Shown here: positions 6,960 through 14,952 of the stretch, one piece after another
How the letters are laid out: each line of letters opens with the position of its first letter
Position numbering within the stretch: the first letter of the stretch is position 1
Source: Bradyrhizobium sp.
Lineage (GTDB): Bacteria; Pseudomonadota; Alphaproteobacteria; Rhizobiales; Xanthobacteraceae
DNA: 64,000 bases
Direction of reading: 5' to 3'
NCBI RefSeq assembly: GCF_016213215.1
Contig: NZ_JACRAW010000006.1
Coordinates: 1-64,000 of the forward strand
Notes under the pieces: model-generated
The model's input: the letters and a program-made list of their open reading frames with translations, nothing else
Told to the model about the DNA's origin: nothing
Databases searched by the model: none
Translations under genes and position numbers: made by a program

Positions 6960-8357
6960 TCACCGATGTGCGCCCGCCCTTAGTCCGTGAATCGATACGA
7001 CGCCGTCGGCCGGTGTCGGGCGCCTGCGCAGCACGCGCGCGATGACCGAGGGACGGAACAGTGCGGCTGGCGGATCGATCATGTGCATGACGCGATAGAA
7101 GGCGAGCGCGAGAGAGGTATCGTCGGCGCATCGCTCGTGGAGCCGGCCGGTGTACCAGTGAATCAGCGCCGTCCCCCAGGGACGTTCGCCCATGGCCTCC
7201 TCGTGCCGGAAATCCTCCCCTGTCGTCGGCCCCCACGCGCTGTCGATGATGCCGACGATCTTTTTGTGGAAACACGCGGGCAAGCCATCGAGACCGGCCC
7301 CTTGGCGGGTTCGCTCCCGCAGGAGTTCGTCGAGCACCATTGCCTCGCGTGCACTGACCGTCATGCCCTGGCCGTAGATCGGATTGAAGCTGCACGCTGC
7401 GTCTCCCATGATCAGGAAGCGCTCGGGAAACGGCTTCACGCCATCATAATGGCGGCGAATGTTGGCAGGAAACTTGTGGGTGGCAATCGGCGTCAGCGGT
7501 TCTGCGGCCGCGATCGCCTGATAGACATCCGGCACCGCAAGCGTTCGCGCAAACTCCAGATATCCTGCTTCGTCGGTCGGCGGCTGCACGCCGTGCAAAC
7601 CGCCGAGCGTGACGAGCCAGCGATTGCCTTCGACGGCAAATACGGCTGCCATCTTCTTGTCGGCGGCACGGGGCGAGATCATCAAAGCTTTCCAATCTCT
7701 CCTTCCAGCCCCCGGACGATAGAGCCTCGATGCGTACATGACGTCGACCTTCACGATCGACTCGGCGGGCCTGCGATATCCGTAAGCCTCGAGCCACTGG
7801 GGAGCGTGCGAGCCGCGCCCGCTGGCATCGACGGTCAGGTCGGCGGTCAACAGCGAGCCGCCATCCGCCTGAGAGCGAATTTGAACGCCGGTGACGCGGT
7901 TGCCACCGGGATCGAAGGCAAGCCCGTCAACGGCGGCCTCCAGGATGCGCACATTCGGCAGGACGCGCACGCGTTCGGCGATGTGCCATTCCAGGAACGG
8001 CCGCGTGAGCAACGTGCCGCCGATGCCGCTGTCGAAACGCGCCTTCCAGACTCCGAAATGATGCCAGTGGAAGTCGCGGCCCATGTCACCGGGAGCTGCG
8101 CCGCCGGCCACGAGCGCGGGGACCAGGTCAGGAAAGAGCCGGGACAGGATCTCCTGGCCCTTTGCCAGCACGCCATGCACGTGGTTGCCCTGGGGTACGC
8201 CTTTGCGCGCCTTCGGCTCCGTTGCGATCCCGTCACGCTCGATGAGGGTGACGCTCTCGAAGTGATCGGCCAGGACGCGCGCCGCGAGCAGGCCGGCCAT
8301 TCCTCCGCCGATGACAATGGCCTGTTGTCTTGCGTCAGAAGAATTCCTGTGAGCCAT
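6960..8357 (-). CDS. FAD-dependent monooxygenase/oxidoreductase
   Basis: 465 residues from the ATG at 8357, which has the ribosome binding site GGGAGGGTGAG. The N-terminal Rossmann motif is VIGGGMAGLLAARVLADHFE, followed by the acidic end of strand two (LIERD). A mid-protein VDASGRGS and a C-terminal GDAACSFNPIYGQGMTVSA complete the FAD-binding signature of p-hydroxybenzoate hydroxylase/geranylgeranyl-reductase-like enzymes. Such proteins oxidise or hydroxylate small or isoprenoid substrates with FAD and NAD(P)H; the substrate is not deducible. The gene stands alone. Reading the frame further upstream adds 43 residues without family similarity. Confidence 0.8.
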   Translation of the reverse strand: MAHRNSSDARQQAIVIGGGMAGLLAARVLADHFESVTLIERDGIATEPKARKGVPQGNHVHGVLAKGQEILSRLFPDLVPALVAGGAAPGDMGRDFHWHHFGVWKARFDSGIGGTLLTRPFLEWHIAERVRVLPNVRILEAAVDGLAFDPGGNRVTGVQIRSQADGGSLLTADLTVDASGRGSHAPQWLEAYGYRRPAESIVKVDVMYASRLYRPGAGRRDWKALMISPRAADKKMAAVFAVEGNRWLVTLGGLHGVQPPTDEAGYLEFARTLAVPDVYQAIAAAEPLTPIATHKFPANIRRHYDGVKPFPERFLIMGDAACSFNPIYGQGMTVSAREAMVLDELLRERTRQGAGLDGLPACFHKKIVGIIDSAWGPTTGEDFRHEEAMGERPWGTALIHWYTGRLHERCADDTSLALAFYRVMHMIDPPAALFRPSVIARVLRRRPTPADGVVSIHGLRAGAHR

Positions 8358-8539
8358 CTCACCCTCCCTTGCGAACCGCTGACGAGCACGGCTGAGCGGC
8401 AACATCCGCTCCGGCGGCTGATCGCTGCTGTGGCGGTGATCGAGCGTGCAGCTTAAGCGTTGCCGGCTCGGGCGCGTGTGAGACAATTCACATCATGCAG
8501 GACAATCGAAGTTCCGCCGAACGTAATGCCGGTTCAGAA

Positions 8540-9060
8540 GGCCGTAGGGCGGATCAGCCGCAGGCGTAATCCGCCGCTCACGTGCGACAAGTCGGTGGGT
8601 TACGCTGCGCTAACCCACCCTACACACTACTCGCTACTCGCTGAATCGGCCGTTTGCCTCGTCGTTGCGAGCGAAGCAAAGCAATCCAGACTGCGTCCGC
8701 GGCGACAGTCTGGATTGCTTCGTCGCTGTCGCTCCTCGCAATGACGCGCCTGATGACCTCAGATGTTGGCTGTGGCAGCACGTAGGGCGGATTAGCCGAA
8801 GGCGTAATCCGCCACTCACGTGCGACAAGTCGGTGGGTTTCGCAAGCGCTCAACCCACCCTACGCACTACTCGCTACTCGCTACTCGCTGAATCGATCGT
8901 TTGTCTCGTCATTGCGAGCGAAGCGAAGCAATCCAGACCGCGTCCGCGGCGACAGTCTCGATTGCTTCGTCGCTGTCGCTCCTGCAATGACGCGACTGAT
9001 GACCTCAGATGTTTGGCTGTGGCAGCAACGGGTTTCGCAGGCTCAACCCACCCTGCTGCC
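8540..9060. repeat. Tandem composite of two intergenic repeat families
   Basis: Two successive units, each an AATCCGCC-type palindrome (8542-8626 and 8780-8866) followed by a palindrome of the ATTGCGAGCGAAGCGAAGCA type (about 8661-8744 and 8909-8992). Each second palindrome ends in CTCGCAATGAC or a variant and continues with GATGACCTCAGATGTT. The units are about 245 bases apart, so the block looks like a tandem duplication. A further partial copy (9028-9052) follows. No gene is supported in this stretch. Confidence 0.8.
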
Positions 9061-9085
9061 TGCCGGCGCTCAATCCACCCCGCCT

Positions 9086-9690
9086 CGTCGGGCAAATCAC
9101 CCTGTCAATCCCCGTCGGCAAAAATATTTCTCTTTATCCGAATTCGGATTTCACGTATACGCATCTCGTCCCGCCCGACACGAGGGGCGTATCGCGATCG
9201 TCACGAAACGCGGGCCGGGATGCGGTGGACGCGGGTGCGTCGGCGCGATGTGTGAACCACGGGGCGGGCTTCCGTGAGTGGTTCGCCGCGCGCGGGACGA
9301 ACGGCGCAAACGCGTACGGCAAAACCGTGTGGTCCTGGCTGCCGTTGCTGCAGTCAAGCCTGTGGAGGCAGCGTCGAACCGACCGGTTCGACGAGCCGTC
9401 AATTCGCGGGCGACGGAGGCAAGAACGAATTCGTCTCCGGGGAGATCACGGCATAAGCCGTAAGACCACTGCGCAGGGAAGGCCGGGATGTCCTCGGCTG
9501 TACCTGTGGTTTTCCTGCTGTGCATCGTGTGCACTTTGCAGCACAGCAGGCCATGGGTGCAGCGGGCACCCGGCCTTCCCTGCACCCTCTTCCGGCAAGT
9601 CTTCCGGCAAGAGGGTGATAAGGACAGCACAACTCGGGCGCATGGCGCCGCGGGAATGCGGTGTCATGTCCCCTCGGCTCTTGAAAATTG
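9086..9690. repeat. Long dispersed repeat, near full-length copy
   Basis: About 600 bases starting near CGGGCAAATCACCCTGTCAA and containing TTTCTCTTTATCCGAATTCG, CGTCACGAAACGCGGGCC and the segment at 9310-9359. That 50-base segment recurs identically at 63212-63261. The end holds the GGGAAGGCCGG arms, which form an inverted repeat. Truncated copies are at about 15180-15440 and 27166-27400, and another near full-length copy is at 62930-63560. All frames are short and inconsistent between copies, so I do not call genes here. Confidence 0.75.
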
Positions 9691-9768
9691 ATCGGAGAAA
9701 TTCTCGGGCCGTCATTGAACGAGCGCAGCGACCGAAGTGCCGCGCTTCGCGCCGGTCGAAAATTCCGC

Positions 9769-9817
9769 TTGAACATTGTTCAATTTTCGCCTACACGCAT
9801 ATTTGAACAATGTTCAA
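9769..9817. promoter_or_regulatory. Two near-identical 15-bp palindromic operators
   Basis: TTGAACATTGTTCAA at 9769-9783 and TTGAACAATGTTCAA at 9803-9817 are both dyads with the same half-site, TTGAAC, and centres 34 bases apart. They end about 18 bases before the preferred start of the ceramidase-like gene. This is the pattern of a repressor binding pair, for example of a TetR-type protein. No regulator gene is adjacent. Confidence 0.7.
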
Positions 9818-9835
9818 ATTATGATGGAGCCGGAA

Positions 9836-10669
9836 ATGCAAACCTCCTTCTCCCCTCTGGACGCCCGGAGCAGCGGCTCGGGCCTGCCTATGAAGCCGTG
9901 GAGCAAGCACGCACCGACGATCGTCACCATCGGCATCATCGTGATACTGGCGGTGCACGGACGCATCGCGCAGCCGGTCCACTACAACGAATTCGCCGAC
10001 CTATCGGTCGTCTTCGGTATCCACCGCGCAGCCGACGTCCTTTCCAACGCTGGATTCGCCCTGGTCGCCGTCTGGGGCTGGCTGACCCTTCGGCCCAGGC
10101 GCGCCAGCGACCAATTGCGCGCCGGATGGCCCGGCTACAGGCTGTTTCTGATCGGACTGTTCCTTACCGCTTTCGGGTCTGCCTTCTACCACCTCGCCCC
10201 CGACAACGTCCGCCTGATCTGGGACCGGCTGCCGATCGCCCTGGCTTGCGCCGGCCTGCTCGTCGGAGTCCGCGGAGACACCCAGCCGGGATTGAAGACC
10301 GAAATCGAAGCGATCGTTCTCGGGTTTTTCGCCGTCGCCAGCGTCGCGTGGTGGGCCTACACCGACAGAAGCGGCGCGGATGACCTGCGACCGTACCTGC
10401 TGTTGCAGGGACTCCCGCTCGTCCTCATCCCGCTATGGCAGGCGATCTATCGCGCTCCGGGCACCGATCGCATCGCGTTCGCCGGCGCGATGGTGCTCTA
10501 CGTCCTGGCCAAGGTCGCCGAGGTGCTCGACCACGAGATCGCGAACGCTCTCGGCTTCGTCAGCGGACACACCTTGAAGCATCTGATCGCGACGGCGGCC
10601 ACGGCCGCCGTCGTCTGGGGATTGACCCGGCGGTTCTCCGCCCAGAGACGGTCTGGCAATGCTGAATGA
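9836..10669 (+). CDS. Ceramidase/CREST-superfamily membrane hydrolase
   Basis: About 277 residues with seven or so hydrophobic helices. Motifs of the alkaline ceramidase/CREST superfamily are present: GSAFYHLAPDN (Ser and His), IWDRLPIAL (Asp), and GHTLKHLIAT near the C-terminus (two His). These are the residues that bind the catalytic zinc in the family. The likely role is hydrolysis of an amide or ester in a lipid within the membrane; the substrate is unknown. The ATG at 9836 has GGAG ten bases upstream; in-frame ATGs at 9821 and 9824 are alternatives. Paired palindromic operators lie directly upstream, so expression is probably repressor-controlled. Confidence 0.75.
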   Translation: MQTSFSPLDARSSGSGLPMKPWSKHAPTIVTIGIIVILAVHGRIAQPVHYNEFADLSVVFGIHRAADVLSNAGFALVAVWGWLTLRPRRASDQLRAGWPGYRLFLIGLFLTAFGSAFYHLAPDNVRLIWDRLPIALACAGLLVGVRGDTQPGLKTEIEAIVLGFFAVASVAWWAYTDRSGADDLRPYLLLQGLPLVLIPLWQAIYRAPGTDRIAFAGAMVLYVLAKVAEVLDHEIANALGFVSGHTLKHLIATAATAAVVWGLTRRFSAQRRSGNAE

Positions 10670-10729
10670 TCGAGACGCTCCTACGCGGCCCTGGTCCGCG
10701 CAAAGCGCGCGATCACCCCACCCAACGCG

Positions 10730-11116
10730 CTATTTGATCGTCGCGTTCACAGTGATTACCGACGTGCCGGAGGCCGTCGGCCCCTGACCCGTTGCCTTGA
10801 TGACGAACGTATCGCTTCCCTTATATCTAGCCTTCGCCGTGTATTCGAAAGTCGAAATGTTAAGCCTTTTCAACTTGCCGTGTGCCGGCTTTTGAGAAAT
10901 CTCCGAGGCATTCACCGTGCCGCGCATCCTGATTGGAAACAGGCAACTCCCCCCGGACACGAGGTCAATGTGGCCGGTCGAGTTCTCGCCCCAATCCGCT
11001 AGCGTTCCTGATATTGAACAATCAGAGGCGGCCCGCGCGAAAGACACGGACATCAAGCTTGATGCTCCAACGACAAGCGCAAGAGCGGCGATTTTAGACA
11101 ACCGCATAGTAGCCAT
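10730..11116 (-). CDS. Secreted hypothetical protein with Ig-like fold
   Basis: 128 residues from the ATG at 11116 (MATMRLSKIA). A signal peptide is evident: IAALALVVGASSLMSVSFARA, cleaved about AAS. The mature part has two Cys (DCSISG and GSCLFP), probably a disulfide, and ends in alternating beta strands (DTFVIKATGQG, GTSVITVNATIK) like a small cadherin/Ig-type domain. It is probably periplasmic. A further in-frame Met at 11107 is possible. Function unknown. Confidence 0.7.
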   Translation of the reverse strand: MATMRLSKIAALALVVGASSLMSVSFARAASDCSISGTLADWGENSTGHIDLVSGGSCLFPIRMRGTVNASEISQKPAHGKLKRLNISTFEYTAKARYKGSDTFVIKATGQGPTASGTSVITVNATIK

Positions 11117-11261
11117 GACATGCAATCCAACCCACAGCTCACGCTGCGCCGGACAGGGTAGTGCCAAACGTGGCCAATCTTGTACCTATCATGCTGATCT
11201 GTAGGAAGAGGGTCAAAAAATAGGTACCCAATCGAACCCTCCCCCGCCGAGGCGGCAGGAG

Positions 11262-11545
11262 CAAGCGTAGCCCGAATGAGCGCAGCGAGATCCGGGGTGT
11301 TTGATCATACCGGTCCCGGATGTCGCTGCGCTCATCCGGGCAACATCCTACCGAGTCGTTACCTCGTTTGTATCGTCCTTGAGAGCGAAGCGAAGCAACC
11401 CAGACTGCGTCCGCGGTGACGGTCTGGATTGCTTCGTCGCAGTCGCTACTCGCAATGAACGAGACTGATGACCTCAGATGTTTGGCTGTGGTCGTGATGG
11501 ATTTCGCAAGCGCTCAACCCATGCTACCCGCTCCCACCCTACGCG
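11262..11545. repeat. Cluster of three dispersed repeats
   Basis: A palindrome of the CCCGGATGAGCGCAGCGA type (about 11266-11350, arms AGCGTAGCCCGAATGAGCG and CTGCGCTCATCCGGGC) is followed by a degenerate ATTGCGAGCGAAGCG type (about 11375-11460). Then comes a GGATTTCGCAAGCGCTCAAC right half (about 11495-11545). The 11117-11559 interval holds no supported gene. Confidence 0.75.
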
Positions 11546-11559
11546 CTTGCCGCACATCA

Positions 11560-12036
11560 TCACCTCGGTCCGAGGCGCATCGCTGCCGGCAGGGCCGAAG
11601 GCAATTTCCCCTCGCCCTGCAGCGCGGCCTGCATGGCAACGATGTAGCCATAGGGCCCCAGCCCCGCGATCACCGCCTTGACCGCAGCCGAAAGCCTGGA
11701 GTGCCGGTGCAACTCGTCCCGCGCGTGGATGTTGGAAATGTGGACCTCGAAGATCGGCCCTTCCAAGATCTTCAAGGCATCGAACATCGCGACGGAAGTG
11801 AAGGAATAGGCAGCGGGATTGATGATCAACGCGTCGGCTTCGGTACGCGCCGACTGAATGAGGTCGACAAGCACGCCCTCGTGGTTGGACTGGTGAAAGG
11901 CCAGTTGCGCGCCGGCGAACTTGGCGAACTCCTCACAACTTGCCCTGATCGCATCAAGCGTGGTCGACCCGTAGATGTGGGGCTCGCGCACGCCCAGGAG
12001 GTTCAGGTTGGGACCGTTGATGATCATGATACGCAT
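11560..12036 (-). CDS. aroQ: Type II 3-dehydroquinate dehydratase paralogue with altered substrate pocket
   Basis: 158 residues with the type II dehydroquinase fold: INGPNLNLLGVREPHIYG at the N-terminus and EVHISNIHAR later. In Mycobacterium tuberculosis numbering (offset of two) it keeps Asn12, Arg19, catalytic Tyr24, Asn75, Asp88, catalytic His101 and Arg108. It has Phe for His81 (NPAAYSF) and His for Arg112. Those two positions normally contact the substrate. It may therefore be a paralogue with changed specificity rather than the housekeeping shikimate enzyme. The ATG has GGAGCCCAC upstream. It is divergent from 12318-12791. A degraded copy of its 3' end lies at 16277-16385. The family is certain; dehydroquinase activity is not. 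Confidence 0.85.
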   Translation of the reverse strand: MRIMIINGPNLNLLGVREPHIYGSTTLDAIRASCEEFAKFAGAQLAFHQSNHEGVLVDLIQSARTEADALIINPAAYSFTSVAMFDALKILEGPIFEVHISNIHARDELHRHSRLSAAVKAVIAGLGPYGYIVAMQAALQGEGKLPSALPAAMRLGPR

Positions 12037-12130
12037 GTGGGCTCCATGGCTGCTTCGATGTTTCCGACGGCGAATTCATCCTCGGTATCGCCAGGATGGC
12101 ACACGACCGGCCCGGCATCCAAAACGCCGC

Positions 12131-12147
12131 CGCGACGAGGCGTCGCG
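12131..12147. repeat. Short hairpin repeat CGCGACGAGGCGTCGCG
   Basis: The same 17-base hairpin followed by GTGAAAC occurs at 22888-22904. Both are intergenic. No T-run follows, so a terminator role is doubtful. Confidence 0.5.
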
Positions 12148-12317
12148 GTGAAACCGTCCTTAATCGCGGGCGCTTGCCGTCATCGGGCCCGGCGGCCGGC
12201 CGACTTGAGGCGAACATTCGCCCGGAACATTGCTCTGGCGCAATCTCCTCACCTCGCCGGCCTCCTATCTGGCAGCAAAGCAAGCAAGATCAGATCAGAT
12301 CAGAGGAGATCCGGATC

Positions 12318-12791
12318 ATGTTCCTGGGAAAGTCGTTCATGGCGGCCATCGTCGCACTCGGCCTTGCCGTGGGCCCGCCTGCCCTCGCCGCCGAGCCGCA
12401 CGCGCATGGCGGCGCGGCTGCGACCGTCCAGCTCCGGCTGGACCACGGCAAGAAATGGCAGACCGACGATGTCCTGCGCCGCGGCATGAGTGAGATCCGC
12501 ACCGCCGTCGCGCAATCGCTGACGCCCATCCACAAGAAGACGTTCACGCCTGCGCAATACGACGCGCTCGCGGGGCGCATCCAGACCCAAATCGACGACG
12601 TGGTCGGAAACTGCAAGCTGCCCGAGGAGGCCGACCAGCAACTCCACATCGTCCTCGAGCAGATCATCGATGGCGTCGCGGCGATGAAGGGCGCGACCGG
12701 CCGCGATAAAGGCGCCGTGAAGATCGTGCGTGCGCTCGCTCAATACGGCAAGTATTTCGACCATGCCGGCTGGCGGCCGCTGGAACATTGA
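12318..12791 (+). CDS. Periplasmic hypothetical protein (DnrO-like)
   Basis: 158 residues. The signal peptide is MFLGKSFMAAIVALGLAVGP then PALAA, followed by a His-containing AEPHAHGG mature N-terminus. The rest is helical: DDVLRRGMSEIRTAVAQSL, FTPAQYDALAGRIQTQIDDV, and KLPEEADQQLHIVLEQIIDG. It resembles small periplasmic helical proteins that carry a His-rich head and may bind metal. The start has a GAGGAG motif embedded in a short run of GATCA tandem units (about 12288-12312). Divergent from aroQ. Function unproven. Confidence 0.75.
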   Translation: MFLGKSFMAAIVALGLAVGPPALAAEPHAHGGAAATVQLRLDHGKKWQTDDVLRRGMSEIRTAVAQSLTPIHKKTFTPAQYDALAGRIQTQIDDVVGNCKLPEEADQQLHIVLEQIIDGVAAMKGATGRDKGAVKIVRALAQYGKYFDHAGWRPLEH

Positions 12792-12837
12792 CCGCAAGCG
12801 TAGCCCGAGCTTCGCTGTGTGATCCTGCAAGAGAGCC

Positions 12838-12955
12838 GGAGGGCGGATCAACCCATCGAGTCGGCGCGAGCGCGGCCCGGCTCCGGCGCAATCCGGCCTT
12901 CGCTCGCAACGCAAAGGCGGGTTGCGCGGACGCCAACCCGCCTGCGCCCTGCCCG
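12838..12955. repeat. AATCCGCC-type dispersed repeat, interrupted
   Basis: The left arm GGAGGGCGGATCAACC and right arm AAAGGCGGGTTGCGCGGACG flank a diverged centre. It lies between the convergent genes at 12318-12791 and 12957-13202. Confidence 0.55.
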
Positions 12956-12956
12956 C

Positions 12957-13202
12957 TTAATCGCGATCGTCGTCGTGCCCGTGCTCATGCTCGCGAGCTT
13001 CCTTCCGCTCGTGGTGCCGTTCACGGCTTTCGTGCCAACGATGGTGGCGGGATGCGGAGACGCGCTCGGAGCCCGGACGGGAGTGTTCCGTCATCTCATG
13101 AGAGCTATCCGGGGCCGGCCTCGCCCTGTCTTCGCTCGCCTGGGCAGCGGTCATCAGTCCGACCCCGGCGAGCACGGCGGTCACGATCAAGGTCTTTCGC
13201 AT
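12957..13202 (-). CDS. His/Arg/Glu-rich secreted small protein
   Basis: 81 residues. The ATG at 13202 is preceded by GAAGGAGAGC. A signal peptide (MRKTLIVTAVLAGVGLMTAA, then QAS) is followed by a strongly charged mature part: HHRWHESRERHHERKE, then REHEHGHDDDRD. The tail carries about ten His plus many Asp/Glu and is probably disordered and able to bind metal ions in the periplasm. No family assigned. The gene is monocistronic. Confidence 0.7.
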   Translation of the reverse strand: MRKTLIVTAVLAGVGLMTAAQASEDRARPAPDSSHEMTEHSRPGSERVSASRHHRWHESRERHHERKEAREHEHGHDDDRD

Positions 13203-13314
13203 TTTCCTGCTCTCCTTCGTTCAAGCCGGCCGGACCTCCGGCCGCACGCCCGAAGATGGCACAGGCGCGCTGATCCCCGCCTGTCGATCCATGTCAGCAA
13301 ACTGTCAGGGAACG

Positions 13315-13386
13315 CAGGGCGGACGGTAAAGCGTGATCCGCCGCGCGACAAATCGGTGGGTTACGCTGCGCAGAACCACCCTACCC
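13315..13386. repeat. AATCCGCC-type dispersed repeat
   Basis: It contains GGGCGGACGGTAAAGCGTGA then CGGTGGGTTACGCTGCGCAG, and reaches the end of the gene at 13381-14304. Confidence 0.6.
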
Positions 13387-14304
13387 GCTCGCGCCAGGCC
13401 GCATCGCTGATCGGCTGACCATCAGCAGGATGCCGCCGATCTGCGGCAGCAGCGCCAGCAGGACGAGGCGAAGCATGGCGAAATCGTCGCCCGATGGCCG
13501 CAGCACGCCATGGCTGAGCCACGCGACGAGCTTGATGGCGGCGTCGGTCTGGGGGTCCGCCGTCTGCCCGACCGAGACAATCGCGGTGTCGAGGATCTGG
13601 CGACGTTCGGCGACCGCCGCCTCGCGTTCGCGGCAGAACCTGCCGACGCCGTGCCCGCACTCCCGATCCCGCGCCCACATGGCGTCGCTCAATGCCGATT
13701 GGGCCGCCGCAACGGCGGGCGTCACGCGCGCCGCCCGCGCCGCCGCAACATCGGTGATGTTGACCGACGCGAAGCCGATGCCGGCGGTGACCGCAAAGAC
13801 GAGGGTCATGGCCCAAACGGCCCATCCTGCAAGACAGGTGACAGGCTGGCGGGCGTGCCAAAGCGCGGCGGCACATGACGGCAGGACCAGCGCGGCGAGA
13901 TCGGCGGCAACCCCGATCGCCATGAACAGCCACCCGGCGATGTCGCTCGATCCAAGCGACCGGGCAAACCAGCCGTTCGTGATGATGCCGACTGCAGCGA
14001 GCGCGAACGCCGCGACCGCCAGGAGGATCGCGGCGACCGGCGAGCGGGACGGCGCGATGGCGCGCAACGCGACGGTCGGGGGCGGCGTGTCGGGCGATTC
14101 GGCAACGGTGCAATCCGGCGCCGGGAAGTCCGCCGGTATCAGCAGTTCGGAAGATACTGATTCGGGATCGGGCGAGGCAGCGGGCCTGGCCCTTTGCCGC
14201 TTGCGCGGCTTGGAGGCGCGGGCACGTCTGGCGCGTGAAGCGCCGCTCCTGGCCCTTTTTGGCCGATGCAGGGCGATAATGGACGCAACAGAGTCTTCAG
14301 CCAT
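13381..14304 (-). CDS. Hypothetical membrane protein with basic N-terminal tail
   Basis: 307 residues. The first 55 are Arg/Lys/Ala-rich (RPKRARSGASRARRARASKP) and presumably cytosolic. Hydrophobic helices follow at about residues 90-110 (VAAILLAVAAFALAAVGIIT), 120-145, 160-180 and 275-295, with an extracytoplasmic-looking loop (ARDRECGHGVGRFCRERE) holding two Cys. I recognise no family. The start is weakly supported by its ribosome binding site. The 3' end abuts a repeat. Confidence 0.6.
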   Translation of the reverse strand: MAEDSVASIIALHRPKRARSGASRARRARASKPRKRQRARPAASPDPESVSSELLIPADFPAPDCTVAESPDTPPPTVALRAIAPSRSPVAAILLAVAAFALAAVGIITNGWFARSLGSSDIAGWLFMAIGVAADLAALVLPSCAAALWHARQPVTCLAGWAVWAMTLVFAVTAGIGFASVNITDVAAARAARVTPAVAAAQSALSDAMWARDRECGHGVGRFCREREAAVAERRQILDTAIVSVGQTADPQTDAAIKLVAWLSHGVLRPSGDDFAMLRLVLLALLPQIGGILLMVSRSAMRPGASG

Positions 14305-14724
14305 TGGAAACCGCTCATTCGGTTGCGGTGATCAGGCGCGGCGGCGTGGTGCGAACACGCTCGTCGCGCCGGTTTGATTCATGTTCGATTCACGGCGCGC
14401 GATTCATCGCAGAACGGTGACACCGTTGACGCACGGGATCAAATCGCAGGACCGAGTTCCATGGGGATAATCGCTGCGGCAATTCCTGTGGCGGTGACCC
14501 CATTGCGTCTTCCGGCCACAACAGATCGTGGGATGGGTGGGGCGAAGCGATGCCCATCAATTTTGATTTTCGTCGTGATGGGTTTCGCAAGCTCGACCCT
14601 CCTACGCGCTGCGAGCTCATTGAATTGATATTGAAGGCAAACACTAAGTCATTGTTAGCCGTACTGGCACGCACGTTCGAAAGTGAATTTGAATTTGATC
14701 CCCTGGCTGCATAACATTCGCAGC
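14305..14724. other. Intergenic, one dispersed repeat
   Basis: A GGATGGGTGGGGCGAAGCGA repeat lies at about 14528-14612. The rest is lower in GC near 14630-14700 and may hold the promoter of the next gene. No coding frame is supported. Confidence 0.5.
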
Positions 14725-14952
14725 ATGGCCGGCAGCATCTGGACAACTGAACAATTCACCTGCCCCGGTTGCGGGATGAACTACACTGCGACAAGAGAGG
14801 AACACCCGGACAAGCGGTCTGGTCGTTTCCGATGCAGCATTTGCAAGGCCGAAGTCCACGCCTGGTCAGGCCGTCAAAGCTTCTTTAAATGGGAAGCGAT
14901 CAAGACAAAGACGCCCGTATTCGGAAGACGGTTTGGTCCGAGCGATTGGTAA
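14725..14952 (+). CDS. Small zinc-ribbon protein
   Basis: 75 residues from ATG 14725. Two CxxC pairs, CPGC at about residues 12-15 and CSIC at about 37-40, bracket a basic segment, like MJ0042-type or related zinc fingers. The C-terminal part is aromatic and basic (WSGRQSFFKWEAIKTKTPVF). A GTG at 14683 would extend it by 14 residues. Function unknown. Confidence 0.55.
   Translation: MAGSIWTTEQFTCPGCGMNYTATREEHPDKRSGRFRCSICKAEVHAWSGRQSFFKWEAIKTKTPVFGRRFGPSDW

Noticed and set aside
6987..8456. 489-codon plus-strand frame
   Set aside because: Antisense to the flavoprotein gene with its clear FAD motifs.
8540..9060. CRISPR array
   Set aside because: Repeats are palindromic, long, imperfect and without regular spacers; no cas genes are seen.
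9009..9806. 265-codon plus-strand frame in the long repeat
   Set aside because: The frame is not kept in the other copy at 62930-63560, and it is Arg/Cys/Pro-rich.
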